A DNA stretch of 6,983 nt, taken from NCBI GenBank assembly GCA_028287885.1, contig JAQBOT010000123.1:1-6983 (forward strand), written 5' to 3'. Below, one piece after another: positions 1 to 4,976 of this stretch. Within the stretch, counting starts at the first letter, position 1. Each line of letters begins with the position of its first letter. Below the pieces are notes generated by a model that did no database searches, was not told where the DNA came from, and saw nothing but the letters and a program-made list of their open reading frames with translations. This stretch comes from Pedobacter sp. (lineage in GTDB: Bacteria; Bacteroidota; Bacteroidia; Sphingobacteriales; Sphingobacteriaceae). Made by a program: the position numbers and the translations under genes.

Positions 1-56
1 CACCTTGAGGGGGTGGCGCTTGAAAAGGCGTGGCAGTTCGAATCTGCTTCCGGGTA
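1..56 (+). tRNA. tRNA-Leu (GAG), 3' part only
   Basis: The 5' end lies outside the window. What remains folds as the 3' part of a class II tRNA. The anticodon stem CACC (1-4) pairs with GGTG (12-15) around the 7-base loop TTGAGGG, which puts anticodon GAG at 7-9 after the invariant T6. A long variable arm follows (CGC 17-19 with GCG 28-30), as expected for Leu or Ser. The T arm is GGCAG (32-36), loop TTCGAAT (37-43), CTGCT (44-48), with one G-U pair. The 3' acceptor strand is TCCGGGT (49-55) and the discriminator is A56, the base expected for tRNA-Leu. CCA is not encoded, because CAGC follows. This gene would read CUC and CUU codons. Confidence 0.9.
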
Positions 57-89
57 CAGCATTGTTCGTCTTAGGGCATTCCGATAGTA

Positions 90-123
90 AATCACTCCTC
101 CAATTAGTGATTGTATGATACAA
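90..123. other. Small inverted repeats after the tRNA
   Basis: AATCACT (90-96) and AGTGATT (106-112) form a perfect 7-base inverted repeat with a 9-base loop. Overlapping its right arm is a perfect odd palindrome, TTGTATGATACAA (111-123). The first could be a weak tRNA terminator, but there is no T-tract directly after it. The second has too short a centre to form a hairpin and looks more like a protein-binding half-site pair. Both are short and AT-rich, so chance is a real alternative. Confidence 0.3.
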
Positions 124-159
124 TATTTTATACCGAAAAGAAAAATATTGAATTACAAC

Positions 160-167
160 TATGTTTG
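160..167 (+). promoter_or_regulatory. Possible Bacteroidetes -7 element before the MBOAT gene
   Basis: TATGTTTG matches the Bacteroidetes -7 consensus TAnnTTTG and lies 51 bases before the MBOAT start codon. No TTG-type -33 element is found at the usual spacing of about 19 bases; the nearest TTG (148-150) is only 9 bases upstream. Treat this as a candidate only. Confidence 0.3.
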
Positions 168-218
168 TATGTTAACTTGAGGAATATACTTATATTAAAG
201 TTATAATTCATTTAGTTA

Positions 219-1655
219 ATGCTCTTCAATTCACTTAATTTTGCTTTATTCTTACCGATAGTCTTTTGTGTTTACTGGTTCTTAGCCAAAAAGAATTATA
301 AAACTCAGAATGCATTACTCTTAATTTCAAGCTATTTCTTTTACGCTTGCTGGGATTGGAGGTTTGTGTTCCTGCTAATCTTCTCCACCGCTCTTGATTA
401 CTTTACCGGTATCAAAATGTCAGAGGCACAAACAAAACAGCGTAGACAGTTTTGGTTTTGGTTAAGCATTTCTGTAAATATCGGACTGCTTGGCATATTC
501 AAATATTACAATTTCTTTGCTCATTCCTTTGCATCTGGAATATCAAACCTTGGCTTTCAAGTTAACCCATGGACCCTGAAGGTCATATTGCCAATTGGTA
601 TCTCCTTTTATACGTTCCACGGGCTCTCCTATGTTATTGATATCTATAAAGACAGGATCAAGCCAGAAAAAAACTTCATAGACTATTCTGTATTTGTTAG
701 TTTCTTTCCGCTTCTGGTCGCGGGGCCAATCGAAAGAGCAACCCACTTGCTGCCTCAAATAAAAAGGGAAAGGGTATTTGACTCCTCGAAAACTGTGGAC
801 GGTTTACGACAAATATTGTGGGGTCTGTTTAAAAAAGTAGTGATAGCAGATCAGTGCGCGTTTTACGCAGATATGATCTTCAACAATTCAAGTGAATATT
901 CGGGTAGTACCCTGGTGCTTGGAGCGGTGTTTTTCAGCTTTCAAATCTATTGTGACTTCTCGGGATACTCTGACATTGCATTGGGCACCGCAAGACTGTT
1001 TGGAATAGAGCTGCTAAAGAATTTTGCGTTCCCATACTTTTCCAGGGACATTGCCGAGTTCTGGCGCCGCTGGCATATATCATTGTCAAGTTGGTTCCGT
1101 GATTACTTATACATACCATTAGGAGGAAGCAAAGGCGGCATGTGGACCAAGATCAGAAACACTTTTATAATATTTATTGTGAGTGGTTTTTGGCATGGAG
1201 CAAATTGGACATTTATTGCCTGGGGCTTTCTAAATGCATTGTTTATCATGCCCTCAATCGTATTTAAGACGAATAGAAAAAATCTTGATACAATTGCAAG
1301 AGGTTTAGTTCTCCCGAACATAAGAGAACTTTTTGCGATGATCACAACCTTTTCTTTAACAGTTTTCGCCTGGATATTCTTCCGTGCAGAAAGCCTGGGT
1401 CATGCCTTAAGCTTCATTGCTGGGATTTTCTCAAGATCCTTGTTTACTGCTCCTTCAGTTGCTCCTAAAGATTTACTACTCTTAATTGCAATTTTTGTCC
1501 TTGTTGAGTGGATAGGACGAGAGCAAAATTATGCACTTGAAAAAGTTGGACTGCAATGGTTCAAACCCGTACGCTGGGTTGCCTATTACGCAATCGTGTT
1601 TATGATCTTCTATTTCGCAGGGAAAGAACAGCAATTTATCTACTTCCAATTTTAG
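219..1655 (+). CDS. MBOAT-family membrane O-acyltransferase, AlgI/DltB-like
   Basis: This 478-residue multi-pass membrane protein has roughly ten to twelve hydrophobic segments. It carries the MBOAT hallmarks in order: GPIERA (169-174), YCDFSGYSDIA (244-254), a long conserved block beginning FWRRWHISLS (281-303, ending LGG) with His286, and GFWHGANW (323-330) with His326, the expected catalytic histidine. The C-terminal FIYFQF is also typical. In AlgI, DltB and PatA relatives, such proteins take an acyl group from a cytosolic donor and pass it to the extracytoplasmic side, where a partner puts it on a polysaccharide or cell-wall polymer. The length is normal for the family. The ATG at 219 gives the standard N-terminus MLFNSLNFALFLP, so the start is secure despite the absence of a Shine-Dalgarno sequence. 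The gene ends 2 bases before an SGNH-type partner. Acetyl as the group transferred is inference, and the acceptor glycan cannot be read from the window. Confidence 0.93.
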   Translation: MLFNSLNFALFLPIVFCVYWFLAKKNYKTQNALLLISSYFFYACWDWRFVFLLIFSTALDYFTGIKMSEAQTKQRRQFWFWLSISVNIGLLGIFKYYNFFAHSFASGISNLGFQVNPWTLKVILPIGISFYTFHGLSYVIDIYKDRIKPEKNFIDYSVFVSFFPLLVAGPIERATHLLPQIKRERVFDSSKTVDGLRQILWGLFKKVVIADQCAFYADMIFNNSSEYSGSTLVLGAVFFSFQIYCDFSGYSDIALGTARLFGIELLKNFAFPYFSRDIAEFWRRWHISLSSWFRDYLYIPLGGSKGGMWTKIRNTFIIFIVSGFWHGANWTFIAWGFLNALFIMPSIVFKTNRKNLDTIARGLVLPNIRELFAMITTFSLTVFAWIFFRAESLGHALSFIAGIFSRSLFTAPSVAPKDLLLLIAIFVLVEWIGREQNYALEKVGLQWFKPVRWVAYYAIVFMIFYFAGKEQQFIYFQF

Positions 1656-1657
1656 CT

Positions 1658-2560
1658 ATGAAGAAATTTGTTACGCACACGCTAGCCTTCCTTTTGCCAA
1701 TTGTATTTCTAGGGTTTATAGTTGAAGCTTTACTGAGAAGAATTCCGAACGACTACAAACTGAAGAAAGCGTACCTAGACCATAACGCGAGTAATGTTCA
1801 AACTTTAATTTTAGGGAACTCGCATTCGTTTTACGGTGTAGATCCTAAGTTTTTGACGACAAATAGCTTCAATGCAGCAAGCGTTTCTCAATCTCTGAAT
1901 TACGATTACTATATTTTAAAAAAATATGAGAACCACTGGACTCACCTAACGCAAATAGTCATACCGATCGACTACTTTACCCTCTATAAAAATCTAGATA
2001 TTGGCAGCGATCTTTGGCGGCGCAAAAATTACAACCTGTACTATGATATGAATGTCTCAAGTGACATAGCTACCAATACAGAGTTATTGAGCACTAGATT
2101 TAAATCTAATTTAACCAGATTGACATCCTATTACATATTTAAGAATAGCCTTATTACCACCGAGGCTTTAGGCTGGGGGAACGCATATAAAGGCCACAAA
2201 GATCTACAGAAAACAGCAAGGGTTGCCTTGAGCAGGCATACCGTTAAGAACTATAATTTGTTAGCCGACAATGTACGTACCTTAACAAACATCATCAAGT
2301 TTGCGAAGGCCCGGAACATTGATGTTGTCTTTTTTACCAGCCCGGCATGTAAGTATTATTACGACAATGTAAGTCAGGCCCAAATAGGAAAAACCTTGTC
2401 CGAGGTAAAAAAGTTGAAGGATGCATATGGAGTAAAATATGTGAATTTGTTGGACGATAAGTCGTTCTTAGATGCAGACTTCTACGACGCCGACCATTTG
2501 AATTGGGCAGGTGCGAAAAAGCTGTCTTTAAAAATTAATCATATCGTGAATCACTTATGA
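1658..2560 (+). CDS. Membrane-anchored SGNH/DltD-like protein, acyltransferase partner
   Basis: This 300-residue protein has an N-terminal signal-anchor (about residues 6-25, hydrophobic, after MKK), so the rest is probably periplasmic. It shows SGNH-superfamily ends: block I as LILGNSHSFYG (50-60) with Ser55 as probable nucleophile, and block V as D277-A-D-H280 followed by LNWAGA, giving the Asp/His of the triad. No clear GxND block III is visible, as in other DltD-like and AlgX-like proteins. The middle is divergent. Its place directly behind the MBOAT gene, with a 2-base gap, indicates translational coupling and a joint role: the MBOAT exports the acyl group and this protein probably transfers it to the final glycan. 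A longer reading frame opens at 1556 inside the MBOAT gene, but the ATG at 1658 gives the expected basic-then-hydrophobic N-terminus and avoids the overlap. Esterase rather than transferase activity remains possible. Confidence 0.85.
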   Translation: MKKFVTHTLAFLLPIVFLGFIVEALLRRIPNDYKLKKAYLDHNASNVQTLILGNSHSFYGVDPKFLTTNSFNAASVSQSLNYDYYILKKYENHWTHLTQIVIPIDYFTLYKNLDIGSDLWRRKNYNLYYDMNVSSDIATNTELLSTRFKSNLTRLTSYYIFKNSLITTEALGWGNAYKGHKDLQKTARVALSRHTVKNYNLLADNVRTLTNIIKFAKARNIDVVFFTSPACKYYYDNVSQAQIGKTLSEVKKLKDAYGVKYVNLLDDKSFLDADFYDADHLNWAGAKKLSLKINHIVNHL

Positions 2561-2653
2561 GATTCTTGAGTTATAGATAGTCTATTTTTAATGCTTAATA
2601 AATAGCTTACTTTATTCCGTTAAGGGGCTTTCAGTTTAGTGTCTTTTTTTAGC

Positions 2654-2895
2654 TCATTTCATGACGCTATAGTATTTACAATATAATAGTTTGTACGCTA
2701 AATCTTGAACTACTGCCGGCTTCTCCAACTCCCGCAAGTAACTTTCTTCATCATAGAATTTTTCTAGGTAAGAAATACCTCATCATTCCATATATCATAG
2801 TAGTTTTCCAGGTAAGTCCTTCTGGAAATACTAAGTAGTACCGGGATTAAAGGCCGAACACATTTCACATAAGTAATGTTACAGTTTGCAAACAT
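2654..2895 (-). pseudogene. Possible decayed minus-strand coding remnant
   Basis: Two adjoining minus-strand frames look protein-like. The upstream one runs from an ATG at 2895 to a TAG at 2764 (43 residues, including RRTYLENYYDIWNDE). It is open for nine further codons upstream, to a TAG. The downstream one is open from 2779 to a TGA at 2654 and includes YLEKFYDEESYLRELEKP, ending YYSVMK. A single-base frameshift near 2776-2782 would join them into one C-terminal fragment. Both are rich in the charged and aromatic residues of real proteins, and the DNA at 2710-2735 is more GC-rich than the surrounding gap. I do not recognise the family. Open frames of about 40 codons are not rare by chance, so this is tentative. 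Confidence 0.25.
2750..2816. repeat. Imperfect 23-base direct repeat, two copies
   Basis: Copy 1 (2750-2772) and copy 2 (2794-2816) share ATCATAG, then TTTTC, then AGGTAAG, and match at 20 of 23 positions. They are offset by 44 bases, and the stretches beyond the 23 bases are not alike. Read on the minus strand, the copies encode similar peptides (TYLENYYD and SYLEKFYD) in two different frames. Confidence 0.55.
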
Positions 2896-3084
2896 CAATG
2901 CAAATTTGTGCAAGTATAGCTAATATGAAGTTCTCCCGATTGTAAGTTGAAAAAGGTATCTTAAGTCATAGAATGCTTCTCACAGATAAGACCCTTGCTC
3001 ACTTATACGATTGTTAGTTCGTTAAAAGACTGCTCAGCTTTACTTAATTACACATCTTTTTGCTTTCCTTTTCTCTAAATTAAC

Positions 3085-3116
3085 TACGTGTTTTGATACG
3101 TAATTGTACGTGTTTT
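3085..3116. repeat. TACGTG-type motif cluster upstream of the glycosyltransferase
   Basis: TACGTGTTTT occurs at 3085-3094 and again at 3107-3116, 22 bases apart (about two helical turns), with TACGTA at 3097-3102 between them. The spacing would place a bound regulator on one DNA face. An ACGTG/CACGT pair also occurs downstream of the same gene (4698-4713). A role as an operator is inference from arrangement only. Confidence 0.35.
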
Positions 3117-3253
3117 TGGTTGATGAAAGATACTTGCTAATCTCTTTATGCGCGTTAAACCCAGTTTCTTAGGGGAAAAATCATTTAAGCCACTGCTGCT
3201 GGGTTGTTGTTTATGGAAACTATTTCATAACGTTATTAAAAAATGGAAGCTTA

Positions 3254-3304
3254 ACCGCCTCCAGATAAGCGCGTTTCAAATGAACTATAATTAGACGGAG
3301 CGGT
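3254..3304 (+). promoter_or_regulatory. Possible stem masking the glycosyltransferase ribosome binding site
   Basis: GGAG at 3297-3300 is a Shine-Dalgarno-like sequence 4 bases before the ATG at 3305, unusual in a genome that mostly lacks them. The stretch GGAGCGGT (3297-3304) can pair with ACCGCCTCC (3254-3262) over 8 base pairs with one bulged C (3258) and a 34-base loop. Six of the pairs are G-C. In the folded form the GGAG and everything up to the start codon would be hidden. This could be a translational switch, but no riboswitch family is recognised and the loop is long. Confidence 0.35.
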
Positions 3305-4645
3305 ATGAAAAAGAGAATTGCCTGCCTTACGGAATATACATCCTTGCTTGATCACCAGGGTAATCGTAACGAAACCGGGCAGCATGCTTATGTTTCCGAG
3401 ATGATCACTCAACTTGCAGAGAATGGCTGGCAGGTCGATGTTTTTACCTGCATGATCGACCCGGCGCAGCCTAAGATCACACAGATAAACGCGAAGGTTA
3501 GGGTTATTCAAATCCGGGCTAATGCCGCTCAGCCTAGGGTGAAAGAGCCGGATCACAAATTCATTGATATTTATTGCACAGAAATTGAAGATTTTGTCTC
3601 TAAAGAAAAGGTGATTTATAACCTTATTCATGCGAATTATTACACTGTGGGGCTTGTTGCAATCGAACTTAAAAGAAAGCTAAAAGTTCCTTTTGTGTTT
3701 ACATTCCATGAACTTGGACAGGTAAGAATGAAAAATCTTCAAGTTGAAGTGATATCAGAGGCACGCATTAAAATCGAACAACAAATCATAAAGAAGGCAG
3801 ACGCAATTGTAGTTGAATGTCCACAAGACAAAGCAGACCTCATCCAGTACTATAAAGCGAGTTCAAAGAAAACCTTTATCATCCCATACGGTTTCAATCC
3901 AAACCGATTTTTCCCAATAGACAGGGCAGAGGCCCGAATAATTTTGAATTTAAATGTCGGTGATAAGATTCTACTTCAAATGGGCTGTATTGCTCCTCAC
4001 AGAGGAATAGACAATGTGATAAAGTCCATGGCCTTGCTGGATGCTGGTAAGCAGAACATTCGACTTATCGTGCTTGATGCACTAAATGATAGCGAAGATC
4101 CAATAAATACCGATGAATTAAAAAGGTTAAAGTTACTTGCTGAGGATCTTGGGCTTGCAAGTCAGGTTAGCTTCGATGAAAGACCGGATGTTGCAAAGTT
4201 GCAATACTATTATGCAGCTGCCGACTTGTTTGTTAACACCCCGCTATTTGATGGACTAGGAATAACTCCATTGGAGGCAATGGCTTGCGGTACACCCGTG
4301 ATAGGTTCGGAAGTAGGAGCCATTAAGTTTGCAGTTGTTGATGGAAAGACGGGCTTTATAATTCCACCTAAGGCACCAGAGCTTTTAGCAGACAGAATTA
4401 AATTGGTTATAAAGAATAAAGCACTGTTAGAACAAATGAGCAGAGATTCCGTCAGACATGTTTACTCCACTTTTACCTGGAAAAAAGTTGCGGAACAGAT
4501 GATTGACATTTATGAATATGTCTTATTGACAAAAGGCCTGAAAAATCAGTTTACAAAAGCTGCATCTAATAAGAATATTGACCGTTCTATTCCGCTGAGA
4601 AACATATATCTAAAGAGAAATATGCAGGCAAAGTATGAGAGTTAG
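3305..4645 (+). CDS. GT4-family glycosyltransferase (sucrose-phosphate-synthase-like)
   Basis: This 446-residue soluble GT-B enzyme has no signal peptide or membrane span. The N-terminal half carries TGQHAYVSEM (24-33), the counterpart of the GGQxxYV loop, and FTFHELGQVRMK (132-143). The C-terminal half carries GCIAPHRGIDNVI (227-239) and the DGLGITPLEAMACGTPVIGS block (316-335). These match the GT4 subgroup that includes sucrose-phosphate synthase and many polysaccharide glycosyltransferases, which use nucleotide-sugar donors and retain anomeric configuration. Donor and acceptor cannot be read from sequence. The EX7E motif is DX7E here (Asp316, Glu324), the usual Arg of the GR loop is Cys228, and the usual following Lys is Arg233. 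The last 35 or so residues are a basic tail outside the normal fold. The gene stands alone between two large gaps. A surface-glycan or glycolipid role is plausible from the nearby acylation pair, but it is not shown to share their operon. Confidence 0.88.
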   Translation: MKKRIACLTEYTSLLDHQGNRNETGQHAYVSEMITQLAENGWQVDVFTCMIDPAQPKITQINAKVRVIQIRANAAQPRVKEPDHKFIDIYCTEIEDFVSKEKVIYNLIHANYYTVGLVAIELKRKLKVPFVFTFHELGQVRMKNLQVEVISEARIKIEQQIIKKADAIVVECPQDKADLIQYYKASSKKTFIIPYGFNPNRFFPIDRAEARIILNLNVGDKILLQMGCIAPHRGIDNVIKSMALLDAGKQNIRLIVLDALNDSEDPINTDELKRLKLLAEDLGLASQVSFDERPDVAKLQYYYAAADLFVNTPLFDGLGITPLEAMACGTPVIGSEVGAIKFAVVDGKTGFIIPPKAPELLADRIKLVIKNKALLEQMSRDSVRHVYSTFTWKKVAEQMIDIYEYVLLTKGLKNQFTKAASNKNIDRSIPLRNIYLKRNMQAKYES

Positions 4646-4735
4646 TATTGGTTCCAAAATGTCTTGTCAACACATATGCTGAGTAAGCAATAACTACACG
4701 TGCTCCAACACGTATAAATACGGGTATAAATCCCA

Positions 4736-4775
4736 ATTCCGCTTGCGACACTTTTTAATTGAAAGAGTGCGGAAT
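4736..4775 (+). other. Interrupted stem-loop downstream of the glycosyltransferase
   Basis: The outer stem is ATTCCG (4736-4741) with CGGAAT (4770-4775). The inner stem is CACTTTTT (4749-4756) with AAAGAGTG (4762-4769), including one G-U pair and closing a 5-base loop. A 7-base bulge (4742-4748) separates the two stems on the left side. The structure lies 90 bases after the glycosyltransferase stop and before the kinase promoter match, so it may end upstream transcription. There is no T-run right after it, so it is not a classic intrinsic terminator. Confidence 0.4.
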
Positions 4776-4804
4776 CTGTCTGCCTGCGCAAATCTTTCTT
4801 GCTT

Positions 4805-4835
4805 TTAGTTTAATATTTTATTTTTTGTAAGTTTG
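4805..4835 (+). promoter_or_regulatory. Candidate Bacteroidetes promoter for the two-component genes
   Basis: TAAGTTTG (4828-4835) is an exact match to the Bacteroidetes -7 consensus TAnnTTTG. TTAG (4805-4808), one mismatch from TTTG, lies 19 bases upstream, the preferred -33 spacing. Transcription would begin around 4842 and leave a leader of about 135 bases before the kinase start. Confidence 0.5.
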
Positions 4836-4976
4836 AAAGATAGAAATAGGAAACGCGACGGTTTAATGTACGGTAAGTTCAAAAGGAGCTTTCTTTTTCG
4901 TTTCTAAACTTTTTTAAATATTGCAGAACATCCCTATCAAATTTGTACTTTAAAATCGGCTCTTAAGCAACTTCCA

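Larger units (their letters stand above)
2561..3304. other. Gene-poor 744-base gap
   Basis: No convincing intact gene is present on either strand. An AT-rich hairpin with a T5 run directly after the SGNH gene (ATAGA 2573-2577, TCTAT 2581-2585) is too weak to call a terminator. The gap contains a possible minus-strand coding remnant, a 23-base imperfect direct repeat, the palindrome GTTTGCAAAC (2884-2893), three TACGTR motifs (3085-3112) and a paired stretch at the glycosyltransferase ribosome binding site. No good TAnnTTTG promoter match was found before the glycosyltransferase. The size suggests that genes have been lost or inserted here, which separates the acylation pair from the glycosyltransferase. 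Confidence 0.6.
4646..4976. other. 331-base regulatory-looking gap before the histidine kinase
   Basis: There is no gene of normal size. The stretch holds an ACGTG/CACGT inverted repeat (4698-4702, 4709-4713), GTATAAAT twice (4712-4719 and 4724-4731), an interrupted stem-loop, a promoter match and a 13-codon mini-ORF (4866-4907). The mini-ORF lies in the same frame as the kinase and is ended by TAA. AAAAGGAG at 4881-4888 resembles a Shine-Dalgarno sequence but has no start codon at a useful distance. Confidence 0.55.

Noticed and set aside
1556..1657. Longer start for the SGNH-type protein inside the MBOAT gene
   Set aside because: The extra 34 residues come from the MBOAT gene read in another frame and would place arginine-rich sequence before the signal-anchor. 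The ATG at 1658 gives a normal N-terminus.
2573..2589. Hairpin ATAGA/TCTAT plus T5 as terminator of the acylation pair
   Set aside because: The stem is only 5 pairs with a single G-C pair, too weak for an intrinsic terminator.
2884..2904. Palindrome GTTTGCAAAC with a further TGCAAA nearby
   Set aside because: It is short, AT-rich and not near a gene start, so it is not listed as a regulatory site.
3281..3294. TATAAT-like sequence before the glycosyltransferase
   Set aside because: It resembles the E. coli -10 element, not the Bacteroidetes TAnnTTTG element, and is expected by chance in AT-rich DNA. It would also leave almost no leader.
2561..3304. CRISPR array or insertion sequence in the large gap
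   Set aside because: There are no regularly spaced repeats, no terminal inverted repeats with target duplications, and no transposase motif.
3251..3631. Minus-strand open frame of 126 codons over the glycosyltransferase 5' end
   Set aside because: It lies almost wholly opposite a well-supported gene and has no recognisable motif. It is a shadow of the plus-strand coding pattern.
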